Source of the DNA: Lentisphaeraceae bacterium
GTDB lineage: Bacteria; Verrucomicrobiota; Lentisphaeria; Lentisphaerales; Lentisphaeraceae
NCBI GenBank assembly: GCA_021232515.1
Contig: JAJPOQ010000174.1
Span: 1-49,047, forward strand
Length of the DNA stretch: 49,047 nucleotides
Reading direction: 5' to 3'
Positions 1-8,660 of the stretch are shown here, one piece after another. Numbering within the stretch: the stretch's first letter is position 1; each line of letters begins with the position of its first letter. The notes under the pieces were generated by a model. The model made no database searches. It was given only the letters and a program-made list of their open reading frames with translations, and was not told the DNA's origin. The translations under genes were made by a program, and so were the position numbers.

Positions 1-266
1 TTTACATCATCAACAACCCATGGTGAGTTGATCCCAAGAATTTGACTATAAAGTACGCTAGAATCCATAAGGCCTTTTAGAAAGAAACATAATCATTCAA
101 ATGAAAAAGATCAAAATCCCACTGAATATCCTGTAGGGCCAGAAAAATATATCTTTGTGAATAAAGCCCATTTGTATTACAGAGTCTTTAAAAATATTTT
201 ATGTCTTATTTTTTAGAGTAGTTTATGCATGCTATATGGAATCAAAAAATTCATAGAAACTCAATT

Positions 267-360
267 ATGAATATTATTCGATTTCTATTCAAAAAATATT
301 GTAATCCAACTCAAAGGCCGCTTATTACATCATTAATGAATATTATTCGATTTTAATTCA
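267..360 (+). promoter_or_regulatory. Pair of direct repeats upstream of tetR-type gene (candidate operator)
   Basis: Two copies of a 25-base element lie at 267-291 and 336-360, starting 69 bases apart. Both begin ATGAATATTATTCGATT and end ATTCA, and only the stretch between differs. Each contains the inverted repeat GAATA-T-TATTC and has outer arms TGAAT/ATTCA. The second copy ends 22 bases before the TetR-family start at 383. Repeats of this kind just upstream of an autoregulated TetR efflux operon are usually operators, but binding here is inferred. The rest of 1-382 is AT-rich and shows no convincing gene. Confidence 0.45.
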
Positions 361-382
361 GAAATTAAAAAAGATAAGTCAA

Positions 383-1123
383 ATGACGACAAAACAAGAA
401 AAACACAAAGCTCGAGAGATGAGTATTCTCTCTATTGCCAGTGAGATGATTACTGAAGAAGGTTTTTTCAACCTACGCATGACTGATCTAGCTAAGAAGT
501 CGGCGATCTCTGTCGGAACTCTATACGTACATTTTGAAAGTAAAGAAGACCTTCTGATCGGTATTGGCATAGATGCCATTCGCAACAGGTATAAACTTTT
601 TAAGTACTCATATGATAAATACAGCAACTCTATTGAACGCTTATCTGCTATTTTAATTTGTGATCATATTATTAATGAAAAAGTTGGCGAGATCTCTGAA
701 ATCGAAAGGCTTGCACAGTTTCCTTCAGTATGGAAAAGGGCCTCATACAGGCGTATGGAAGAAATGAATCTACTATGCCAAAATATTGGCGAGTTTGTCC
801 GTAGTATTATTGAAACTTCTTTAGACTCTGGCGACCTACGAGCCTATAATGACAAAACAGACTCTATAGCTACTTGTATAAACATTTCTGCATGGGGGGT
901 TTGTATAGGGATGCACCATGTTTTCAATTCTTATTGCGTCAAAAGTGAGGGCCTCTTAAAGCCCAAAGATATAGAACATGCCTATGTCGAAACTGTTCAT
1001 GCTTTGATAAGCGGCTTTGGTTATAAGAATGAAAACTTTAAAACTCGTTTATATGAAATTTATTCCGAATTGAAAAAAGACTCAAGAAACTGTAAAAAAG
1101 AATGCGAGCCTGAGGCTAAATAA
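383..1123 (+). CDS. TetR/AcrR family transcriptional regulator
   Basis: This is a 246-residue DNA-binding regulator. The N-terminal 60 residues have the TetR helix-turn-helix pattern: EEGFFNLRMTDLAKKSA followed by SVGTLYVHFESKEDLL, with the recognition helix at about residues 42-52. The ligand-binding C-terminal part is longer than the usual 190-210 residue members and gives no hint of the inducer. The stop overlaps the next start by one base (TAATG), so the gene leads an operon with the fusion protein and RND pump that follow. This is the usual layout of an efflux system repressed by its own TetR protein. The paired repeats at 267-360 are the likely operator. The regulator family is clear; autorepression is inferred. 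Confidence 0.9.
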   Translation: MTTKQEKHKAREMSILSIASEMITEEGFFNLRMTDLAKKSAISVGTLYVHFESKEDLLIGIGIDAIRNRYKLFKYSYDKYSNSIERLSAILICDHIINEKVGEISEIERLAQFPSVWKRASYRRMEEMNLLCQNIGEFVRSIIETSLDSGDLRAYNDKTDSIATCINISAWGVCIGMHHVFNSYCVKSEGLLKPKDIEHAYVETVHALISGFGYKNENFKTRLYEIYSELKKDSRNCKKECEPEAK

Positions 1124-2217
1124 TGAAAAAAATACTTTACTTATTACTAATTATTAGCTGCTCAAGTTTTTCTCAACAAAGACTTACTCCTGTTTTTACC
1201 AAGAAGGCTAGAACTAAAAAAACTCTAAATAGTCAAATAGTTACTGGCAGTCTAAGATCTCCGAAAATAACTGACGTTGCAAGTATCGAAGCTGCAAGAG
1301 TTGACGAAGTTCATTTTAAAATAGGCGATACTGTCAAAGAAGGGGACACTCTTGTAGTTCTCGATAATCGCAACATACGTCATGACATCGCTATAACTTC
1401 AGCAAAGTTTCTAGAAATTGAAGCAGGCTTAAAAACTCTAAAAAGTGAATTAGTTATTTTAAAAGAAGATCTATCTTCTAGAGAAAGTGCCAACAAAAAA
1501 TTTAAAGGTTCAGTAAGTCTTAAAGACATAAGAGCGACTCGTTTAGTAATAGCATCTACTGAGGGTAAAGCTCTTGAACTCGAAGCTCAAAAACCAATTA
1601 TTTCATCTCAGTTAAAGAAGCTAAGGACAGCTTTAGAGAACACCATAGTTAAGGCTCCCTTTGATGGATCCGTACTTGAGCGTTATACCCAGAAAGGTGC
1701 TTGGCTCGAAACTGGAGGAAAGATTGCTAAGCTACAAAGCTTTTCATTAAAAGTAGCTCTTGAGATTCCAGAAAAAATAAAGCCCGAACTCCTCAATAAA
1801 GAGACCGTTAAAGCCTATGATAATTCAGGCAAAAAAGAACTGTTACTGTCAGATTTTAGAGTACTAAGACAGGTAGATAAGGAATCAAGAAACTACCTTC
1901 TTTTAGCATCGATAGACAAAAATAAAAATCTACTGCCAGGTATGTCAATTAGTGCTCAAGTACCTTTAGGCACTAAAAAAAATCAGCTTCTCGTACCGAC
2001 AGACGCTATTCAGCGCAATGGAGCTGGTTACTTCGTCTATAAAATTATATCTGGTAAGAATGGAACTTTGGCGAAACCTGTAAATGTAGAAGTTCTGTTT
2101 AGGCATGGTAGCGAAACAGCTATCGTCTGTTCCATGATCGAAGATGGCGATGCAATAGTAGTTGAAGGTAATGAGAGACTATTTCCAATGACCCCAGTAA
2201 AGGCACTGGAGAAATAA
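1123..2217 (+). CDS. RND efflux periplasmic adaptor (membrane fusion protein, HlyD/AcrA type)
   Basis: This 364-residue adaptor should link an inner-membrane RND pump to an outer-membrane channel. The N-terminus is hydrophobic and ends in a lipobox-like I-I-S-C (Cys13), so it is probably a lipoprotein like AcrA. A split lipoyl/biotinyl-like domain is visible as residues 58-82 (FKIGDTVKEGDTLVVLD) and 175-190 (VKAPFDGSVLERY). A charged helical hairpin of about 85 residues lies between the halves. Beta-barrel and membrane-proximal regions follow. It overlaps the regulator by one base and sits two bases before the RND gene, so the three are co-transcribed. The substrate cannot be read from the sequence. 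Confidence 0.88.
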   Translation: MKKILYLLLIISCSSFSQQRLTPVFTKKARTKKTLNSQIVTGSLRSPKITDVASIEAARVDEVHFKIGDTVKEGDTLVVLDNRNIRHDIAITSAKFLEIEAGLKTLKSELVILKEDLSSRESANKKFKGSVSLKDIRATRLVIASTEGKALELEAQKPIISSQLKKLRTALENTIVKAPFDGSVLERYTQKGAWLETGGKIAKLQSFSLKVALEIPEKIKPELLNKETVKAYDNSGKKELLLSDFRVLRQVDKESRNYLLLASIDKNKNLLPGMSISAQVPLGTKKNQLLVPTDAIQRNGAGYFVYKIISGKNGTLAKPVNVEVLFRHGSETAIVCSMIEDGDAIVVEGNERLFPMTPVKALEK

Positions 2218-2219
2218 TA

Positions 2220-5200
2220 ATGGATCTTATAAAAGGCTCTATAAGACAGCCCATAACTGTAGTTGTAGGAATTTTATTTGTCCTACTCGCTGGAATGGTA
2301 GCCTCAAAAAAAGTACCTATACAGATGACTCCAGAAGTCGAGGACACTGTTATTGCCGTTACAACAACATGGGAAAATGCGAGCCCTCAGGAGATAGAGT
2401 CTGAAATAGTAGACCCTCAAGAAGAGAAGTTGCAGGGACTTTCTAACCTTCGGTCAATCTCGAGTTTAAACTCCAGAGGAAGTGGTGTTATTCGTCTTGA
2501 ATTCAACAATGGCGTCGATAAAGAAGTTGCTCTTAGGGAAGTGAGTGACAAACTTCGAGAAGTTGAAAGTTACCCTGAAAATGTCGATGAACCTGTAATA
2601 GAAGCTAGTGACCCAGACAGTAGTGACTACATAGCTTGGTATGTCCTTACTAGCGACAATCCCAACTATGACATAAGAGAGTTTCATGATATAGCAGATG
2701 AAAAAATAAAACCTGTCCTTGAAAGAGTATCAGGAATATCTGAAGTAAACATTATCGGTGGTTTAGAGCGTGAAGTTCAAATTCGTTTTGATGCTCTAAA
2801 ACTAGCACAATATAAAATGACCACCCAAGACCTCTACGATGCTATTCGCAAAGCAAATGTCAATTTTTCAGGTGGTGCATTACAACAAGGAAAGTCAGAT
2901 GTCAGGATTCGTGCTGTTGGCCGGTTTTCAAACATAAAGCAAGTAGAAAACTATGTCATAAGAAATACTCAAGCTGGTCCTGTATATATACGGAATGTTG
3001 CTGAAGTTGTCGAAACATTTAAGGAACCCACATCCTTTGTTCGCGTTAAAGGTAAAAGGTGTCTAGCCTTTAACTTCCAGAAAGAAGTAGGTGGTAATGT
3101 TTTAGAGATAATGAAAAACTTGGCAACTACTATCGAAAGTTTTCATACTGATGGCGGTGTTTTCAAAACAGAATCTGCTCGCATGGGAATTGAAGGCAAG
3201 ATGAGCATGGACATATCCTACGATTCTACACTTTATATCAATCAAGCATTGGCACTAGTTGAAGACAATCTTTACGTTGGTGGATTTCTAGCAATCATGG
3301 TTCTACTACTATTTCTACGTTCATTTCGATCTGTTGGTATAATCGCTCTGGCTATTCCAGTATCTATGATTGGAACTATAGTTTTGATGGTTGTTCTAGG
3401 CAGGACAATCAATGTTGTTAGTCTTGCCGGTATGGCTTTTGCTGTCGGCATGGTTGTCGATAATTCAATTGTAGTGCTTGAGAACATCTATCGTCACTTA
3501 GAAATGGGCAAAAAAGGTTTTGACGCAGCTTACTCGGGTACAAAAGAAGTTGCAGGCGCTGTTCTTGCTTCAACACTGACTACAGTAGTTGTTTTTCTAC
3601 CCATACTGCTAATTCAAGATCAAGTAGGGCAATTGTTTCGTGACATTGCTATATCTATCATGATCTCCGTGAGTTTAAGTTACATCATCGCCATAACTCT
3701 TATCCCTTCAGCTGCAGCACTTCTTTTAAAATCTGGAAAAATTAAAAAGAAAAGTAAAGACTCAAAAAAAGCTTTTCTCTATAGGATACTTTATACCATA
3801 AACGGTAGCACTATTGCTCGTTTAGCAATAATCATTATCTTTGTCACGGTGACTATCATTGGCATCGTAAAACTCATTCCTCCTTTAGATTACCTACCTG
3901 CAGGAAATAGAAACATTACATTCGGGATAATGATCACACCTCCGGGCTATAACATCGATCAAATGGAAAAGTTAGCCGACCGCCTAGAAGACACTGTTAG
4001 GCCTTTCTGGGAAGGGAGAGAAGATCGTCCAAGCTTTCCAGATCCCTCAAATCCTGATCAAATGATGCAACCTGCAGAAATAGAACAATACTTTGTCGTT
4101 TCGAGAGGCGGTACTCTTTTTCATGGGGCGATAAGTGCAAGTTCGGAACAAGCTGCTGACACCGTTGCGTTATTTAACGGCGCAACCACTCAAGAAAAAC
4201 TTCCTGGGGTTTATGGATTTGCCTTTCAGTTTCCACTATTCAGGCTTGGTGGCACCAGTGGATCTGCAGTAAAAATGAACTTAACTGGAAGCAACCTAGA
4301 ACAGGTAGCAAATGCTGCAGGGGCAATTTTTGGAACAATCATGCAGTCTGGTCAAGGGACACTTAAACCTGACCCTGCAAACTTTAATGTTAAAGCACCT
4401 GAGATGCAGATATTTCCCAATTCTCTAAAATTAGCTGAAAGTAAGATGACGCACACTGACCTTGGATTATCAGTTGCGGCAAACTCAGACGGTCTATTTG
4501 CCGGAGATTATGATTTTGATGGTGACTTAATTGACCTTAAGCTAATCAACAAAAGCAGTCTAGATGATATGCACATAAACGCACTCGAAAAAACACCAAT
4601 TGCAACTCCAAGTGGGAAAGTCATTCCCCTCAATAAAGTTGGCGACTTCAAGTGGGTAGAAGCCCCCGAACAAATTAAACGAGTTGGTCGTGAAAGAGCT
4701 GTTACTCTTGAGTTTACTGCACCTAAAGGTATGCCGTTGGAAAGCGCCGTTGAGTTACTTAAGGCATCGGTTAAAAACCTTAGAGAAGTCGGCGCTATCG
4801 CCCCTGATGTAAACGTAAACCTTGAAGGAACAGCTGGTAAACTTAAGGAGATTAAAACAACGCTTATGGGAGATGGAACACTCTCTAGTATTATTGGTAG
4901 TTCACTTTTTATGGCAGCTGCTGCGGTATATCTTCTTATGTGCGTACTTTTTCAAAGTTGGATTCAACCATTTATCATCATGTTTACCGTTCCACTTGCT
5001 ACTTTTGGTGGTTTTGTTGGGTTGGCAATTGTTCATGCCATGAGCTTAGGAGATAAATATATGCCTGTTCAAAATCTCGATGTTTTAACTATTCTTGGAT
5101 TTATAATCTTAGCAGGTGTTGTTGTTAATAATGCTATTCTTATAGTTGCCCAAGCTAATAATCTCATGATCGGCATTGACGACTCTGGAAATAAAATAGA

Positions 5201-6848
5201 ACAACTTCCAGCTAGGGAAGCTATTTCAGAATCTGTCAATAGTCGCATAAGACCAATTCTTATGAGTATGATGACATCGATTGGTGGAATGCTACCTCTT
5301 GTAATAACTCCAGGTTCTGGCTCTGAACTTTATCGTGGATTAGGTGCTGTAATAGTTGGTGGGATGATACTCTCAACCCTATTTACACTTTTTCTTGTAC
5401 CAGTTCTTATGAGTCTAATCATGGACTTGCAGGGTAAATTTTCTAAATACTCTTCAAACATCTCTAAAGCTGCTGTTATAAGCATCATTTTACTATTATC
5501 AGGCTGTGTTAACTATCAGCCTGAGCCAAACCTAAAAGAAGTCGTTACCATTCCAAATAAATGGCAGCAGCCAAAACTTCCAGAAGTAAAAGGTGACCTC
5601 AAAAAATGGTGGACGTCATTTAATGATCCAACTTTGACAAAGCTAATAGAAGTCGCTAAGAAAAACAATTCCGACATTCTTATTGGACTTCAACATTATC
5701 TAAAAGCATTAACCGTAATAGAGGGAAAGGAAGCTGACCTTTTACCAATCACCACAATAGATGGTTCTTTAAGTCGAAATAGATTTTCAAACAGTCTAAA
5801 GGATAATTTCCAGCCACTAGAAGCAATAAATGATATTCGTAGTGGTATATCAACAAATTGGGAAATTGACTTCTTTGGACGCATTCAAGACTCGATAAAA
5901 TCATCTAAATTCTCAGCTCTATCAAAAAGAGAAGATCTTGATCTGCTAAAAACTATCATTGCTGCAGAAGTTGCAAAAAGCTACTTCAACTATCTTAGTT
6001 TAGGGGAACAAGAAAAGATAGCTAAAAAAAATATCGAAATCCAACGGCAAAACCTCAATTTAGTTCAAGCACGTGTAGATGCAGGGGAAGCCACCATGCT
6101 CGAAGTTTCAGAAACCGAAACTCTTCTTCATCGCACCCGAACAAACCTACAGTCAGTACAAAAGCAACAAGAACTCACACTAAATGCACTGAACCTACTT
6201 GTTGGCAGTCCTCCTGGAACAATTAAACAAGAATACTTTAACTTTACAAAACTACCAAAAATAGAAAAAATCTTGCCGATAGGCCTACCGGTAGATGTCA
6301 TTCGCAATAGACCTGACATACGTAGTTCTGAATATACTGTAGCTGCAAATGCGGCGAATTTAAAAATTGCAGAAAAAGAGTATCTTCCTAAATTTTCACT
6401 CAATGGTTCCATCGGTCTCAACTCGTCTTATCTACAAGATTTCTTAAGAAGAGATAGCAGAACCTATTCTTTTGGTCCTTCATTTAATTGGCGAATACTT
6501 GATACGGGAAATATTGAAAGTGCTGTTCAACAGCAAAAAGCGACGCTTCAAGAGAGTCTTGAAGTTTATCGCAAGTCAGTTTTAACTGCTCTTAAAGAAA
6601 TAGAAGATAGTTTAGTTTCATATAAGAAGGAGAAAAAAAGAGAGGGACTCTTAAAACAAACTTTAGAAGCATCTGTAAAGTCTCTTGAACTTTCAAAAGG
6701 TTTATACAGAGAAGGTTTGAGAGACTATCTCTCTGTTATAACTGCTATGATCGCCAAGCAAAGAACCGAACAAGAGCTGATACTAAGTGCAAAAGTATCT
6801 ATTGATGCAGTCATAGATTTATACAAAGCCTTAGGTGGCGGTCAGTAA
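2220..6848 (+). CDS. RND efflux permease fused to NodT/OprM-type outer membrane factor
   Basis: One frame of 1542 residues holds two proteins that are normally separate. Residues 1 to about 1075 are an RND permease with the N-terminal helix, two periplasmic porter halves and twelve membrane helices. The TM4 motif GMVVDNSIVVLEN carries Asp414-Asn415 where AcrB has Asp-Asp, and TM10 has Asn970-Asn971 where AcrB has Lys-Asn. Residues about 1078-1096 form a hydrophobic segment ending LLLSGC, a lipobox with Cys1096. Residues 1097-1542 are a TolC-family lipoprotein with the KWWTSFNDPTL and GEATMLEVSETET features. No good ribosome site precedes the only nearby internal ATG (5421). The outer-membrane half may be released by signal peptidase II at Cys1096; this is inference. 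RND-TolC fusions are known for some metal pumps in Bacteroidetes. Confidence 0.88.
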   Translation: MDLIKGSIRQPITVVVGILFVLLAGMVASKKVPIQMTPEVEDTVIAVTTTWENASPQEIESEIVDPQEEKLQGLSNLRSISSLNSRGSGVIRLEFNNGVDKEVALREVSDKLREVESYPENVDEPVIEASDPDSSDYIAWYVLTSDNPNYDIREFHDIADEKIKPVLERVSGISEVNIIGGLEREVQIRFDALKLAQYKMTTQDLYDAIRKANVNFSGGALQQGKSDVRIRAVGRFSNIKQVENYVIRNTQAGPVYIRNVAEVVETFKEPTSFVRVKGKRCLAFNFQKEVGGNVLEIMKNLATTIESFHTDGGVFKTESARMGIEGKMSMDISYDSTLYINQALALVEDNLYVGGFLAIMVLLLFLRSFRSVGIIALAIPVSMIGTIVLMVVLGRTINVVSLAGMAFAVGMVVDNSIVVLENIYRHLEMGKKGFDAAYSGTKEVAGAVLASTLTTVVVFLPILLIQDQVGQLFRDIAISIMISVSLSYIIAITLIPSAAALLLKSGKIKKKSKDSKKAFLYRILYTINGSTIARLAIIIIFVTVTIIGIVKLIPPLDYLPAGNRNITFGIMITPPGYNIDQMEKLADRLEDTVRPFWEGREDRPSFPDPSNPDQMMQPAEIEQYFVVSRGGTLFHGAISASSEQAADTVALFNGATTQEKLPGVYGFAFQFPLFRLGGTSGSAVKMNLTGSNLEQVANAAGAIFGTIMQSGQGTLKPDPANFNVKAPEMQIFPNSLKLAESKMTHTDLGLSVAANSDGLFAGDYDFDGDLIDLKLINKSSLDDMHINALEKTPIATPSGKVIPLNKVGDFKWVEAPEQIKRVGRERAVTLEFTAPKGMPLESAVELLKASVKNLREVGAIAPDVNVNLEGTAGKLKEIKTTLMGDGTLSSIIGSSLFMAAAAVYLLMCVLFQSWIQPFIIMFTVPLATFGGFVGLAIVHAMSLGDKYMPVQNLDVLTILGFIILAGVVVNNAILIVAQANNLMIGIDDSGNKIEQLPAREAISESVNSRIRPILMSMMTSIGGMLPLVITPGSGSELYRGLGAVIVGGMILSTLFTLFLVPVLMSLIMDLQGKFSKYSSNISKAAVISIILLLSGCVNYQPEPNLKEVVTIPNKWQQPKLPEVKGDLKKWWTSFNDPTLTKLIEVAKKNNSDILIGLQHYLKALTVIEGKEADLLPITTIDGSLSRNRFSNSLKDNFQPLEAINDIRSGISTNWEIDFFGRIQDSIKSSKFSALSKREDLDLLKTIIAAEVAKSYFNYLSLGEQEKIAKKNIEIQRQNLNLVQARVDAGEATMLEVSETETLLHRTRTNLQSVQKQQELTLNALNLLVGSPPGTIKQEYFNFTKLPKIEKILPIGLPVDVIRNRPDIRSSEYTVAANAANLKIAEKEYLPKFSLNGSIGLNSSYLQDFLRRDSRTYSFGPSFNWRILDTGNIESAVQQQKATLQESLEVYRKSVLTALKEIEDSLVSYKKEKKREGLLKQTLEASVKSLELSKGLYREGLRDYLSVITAMIAKQRTEQELILSAKVSIDAVIDLYKALGGGQ

Positions 6849-6911
6849 ATATAGCTATCTAGCCTGCTGTATTTGGTATAAAAATATAAAATACCTAAAG
6901 ATTCAAAAAAG

Positions 6912-7409
6912 CTACTTTTTATTTGATTCTATTTGATTGAGCCTATGAGCTAGAAAGTCTAACATTTTTTTAGACATCTCTTCATTTCCTCCTTCTCCCC
7001 AAAGCACTGAAACTTTTGTTCCAGAGTCCAAACCTTCAAATTTAACGTCAACTATATCTCCAGACTTATATATACCAGTTAAAAAGCCTTCTGAACTTTT
7101 AAAGTTACCTGAAACTTTTTTAAATCTAAACTCTTTGAAACCCGCATGAGCTGCTTTCCACATAGTTTCAACGTCATAAGGTTCGGCAGCAATCCATGTA
7201 CCATCCCTCAGTACTTCTGCTACTCTATGCTCACTTTTTTTTGCAGAGCTCGCAACACTCTTTGAAACAGCACCTACTGTAGAAACAGCTCCAGACACAC
7301 CATACTCTATCGTTTTTACTGCTCCCCCTACAGCAAGACCAGTAATAGTCAAAATAAAGCAGCTAGGTTGAAAAAGAAGTAAGATAAAAACTAGTACAAG
7401 TTTCAGCAT
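6912..7409 (-). CDS. DUF3568-like small lipoprotein
   Basis: This is a 165-residue exported protein. I place the start at ATG 7409, because a GAGG ribosome site lies just upstream; the longer TTG reading at 7424 would start inside that site. The hydrophobic leader ends QPSC (Cys17), an imperfect lipobox. A glycine/valine-rich stretch (about 22-50) leads into a compact alpha/beta region with WIAAEPYDVETMWKAAHAG and a C-terminal helix. This layout resembles DUF3568 lipoproteins, whose function is unknown. It follows the K+ channel gene by 32 bases on the same strand, so the two may be co-transcribed. The family assignment is from memory of the pattern and is moderate. Confidence 0.6.
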   Translation of the reverse strand: MLKLVLVFILLLFQPSCFILTITGLAVGGAVKTIEYGVSGAVSTVGAVSKSVASSAKKSEHRVAEVLRDGTWIAAEPYDVETMWKAAHAGFKEFRFKKVSGNFKSSEGFLTGIYKSGDIVDVKFEGLDSGTKVSVLWGEGGNEEMSKKMLDFLAHRLNQIESNKK

Positions 7410-7441
7410 AAGCTTACACCTCAATATTTTTTTATTAATAA

Positions 7442-8158
7442 TTATTCGTGGCCACGACTGCGAGCTTTTTCAAGAAACTTTCCAGCATTCATACCAACTA
7501 TTCCAGCAACTACAACGACCAAATAAATCTGACCAATGATAGCCTGAAAGACACAAAGGAACCTTGCAGGAAAAGTTTGAGGGTAAATATCGCCATAACC
7601 GAGCGTTGTTAAAGTCACAAAACTATGGTAAAAGAAAGTAGGCAGTAAATACTTCGATTGAGGCTCTCCCGGCAGTACTTCGAAACCACTTATTGCTTGT
7701 ACATCTGGAAGGTGAAATGCGTTAGGGTCATAAATTTGAAACATGGTATAAAAACAAGCAAATGACATACCTGATAATAGGTATATACACAAACTTCCCG
7801 CCAATAAATTTTGATTCTCTTTACCTTGAAAGTGAAAGAGGTCCTGACCGATAACGACAATAACAAGAATATAGAAAAGAGAACTCGATAAAAGAGTGAT
7901 TATCTCATTTTGATAAAATGCCGTAAACCCTGACCATATACTCACTAATGCTGGAATGGTAAATAAGACTAATAAATAATAAATCTTACCTTTGCGCTTA
8001 CTGATAAATAAAGGTATAAGAAAAATGAATGAGCTTAAAAGTGTAAAAAAAAGCTCAACCCAGTCTAGCTTTAGCGCTCTAAAGGGCATAAAGCCTAATA
8101 AAACTAAAATAGCGCATAATAGCCATCTATAATTTACAGTTTTTTTGAAATCTACCAT
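7442..8158 (-). CDS. Potassium channel family protein (pore motif TLGYGD)
   Basis: This 238-residue inner-membrane protein has about six hydrophobic helices, at roughly 11-26, 36-53, 59-76, 86-105, 117-140 and 200-222. Before the last helix comes a pore loop, HSFVTLTTLGYGDIYP, with the K+ selectivity filter TLGYGD at 185-190. This two-helix pore module (Ion_trans_2) sits at the C-terminal end behind four extra helices. There is no cytoplasmic RCK or cyclic-nucleotide domain, and no arginine-rich voltage sensor is visible, so gating is unknown. It is divergent from the small lipoprotein at 8291. Ion selectivity is well supported by the filter; physiological role is not. Confidence 0.85.
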   Translation of the reverse strand: MVDFKKTVNYRWLLCAILVLLGFMPFRALKLDWVELFFTLLSSFIFLIPLFISKRKGKIYYLLVLFTIPALVSIWSGFTAFYQNEIITLLSSSLFYILVIVVIGQDLFHFQGKENQNLLAGSLCIYLLSGMSFACFYTMFQIYDPNAFHLPDVQAISGFEVLPGEPQSKYLLPTFFYHSFVTLTTLGYGDIYPQTFPARFLCVFQAIIGQIYLVVVVAGIVGMNAGKFLEKARSRGHE

Positions 8159-8290
8159 TATTTAAGAACCAAATTTAGTATCAACGAAATATACTACTTT
8201 AGTCTGAGGGAAATGGTAGTAAGACCTTTACTGAAGTCTAAATAAAGATTAATTTAAACAACTTTAAAAACAACCTTCAAGGAAGTCACT

Positions 8291-8614
8291 ATGAGAAATC
8301 TTCTAAGCTTACTTACATTTTTAGCTTTATTCTCTTGCTCAACACCAACCTGGGATAATATGACCGAAGCAGATATATCGTCTTGGAAGTCAATGAATGT
8401 TGACATAGAAAAGGCCAATAGCCTAAACTATGCGGGTGTTTCTCCTGCTGAATACTCAGAGTGGAAAAATCATGGTTTTACTCAAGTCGACAAAATAACA
8501 AATTGGAAGAAACAAAAATTTTCTCCAACTGAAGCTGCACAATGGGTAAAAGGTGGGTTTTCAGTAGACCAAGCTGTAGAAAATCGCCAAAAAGGCCTTC
8601 AACCAGTAAAATAA
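8291..8614 (+). CDS. Small lipoprotein with 13-14-residue Trp-rich helical repeats
   Basis: This is a 107-residue protein with a clean lipobox (LFSC, Cys16) and an AAGGA ribosome site ahead of the ATG. After the leader, the mature protein is almost entirely a degenerate tandem repeat of 13-14 residues. Its pattern is W-K-x-x-G-F-(S/T)-x-x-x-A, with about six units from residue 27 to the end, such as EWKNHGFTQVDK, NWKKQKFSPTEA and QWVKGGFSVDQA. Such short amphipathic units probably fold as a small helical solenoid on the periplasmic side of a membrane. I do not recognise a named family and give no function. A hairpin terminator follows at 8626. Confidence 0.75.
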   Translation: MRNLLSLLTFLALFSCSTPTWDNMTEADISSWKSMNVDIEKANSLNYAGVSPAEYSEWKNHGFTQVDKITNWKKQKFSPTEAAQWVKGGFSVDQAVENRQKGLQPVK

Positions 8615-8625
8615 ACTTGACCTTC

Positions 8626-8660
8626 GATAAGAGCTACTATGTAAGTAACTCTTATCTTTT
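8626..8660 (+). terminator. Rho-independent terminator after the repeat lipoprotein
   Basis: A perfect 8-bp stem, GATAAGAG (8626-8633) with CTCTTATC (8649-8656), has a 15-base loop and is followed by TTTT. It begins 11 bases after the stop of the plus-strand lipoprotein gene and overlaps the stop of the convergent MCE gene. It therefore separates the two converging transcripts. Confidence 0.7.

Noticed and set aside
5421-6848. Separate outer membrane factor gene starting at the internal ATG 5421
   Set aside because: There is no Shine-Dalgarno-like sequence before it and the frame is continuous with the permease, so one fused gene is the simpler reading.
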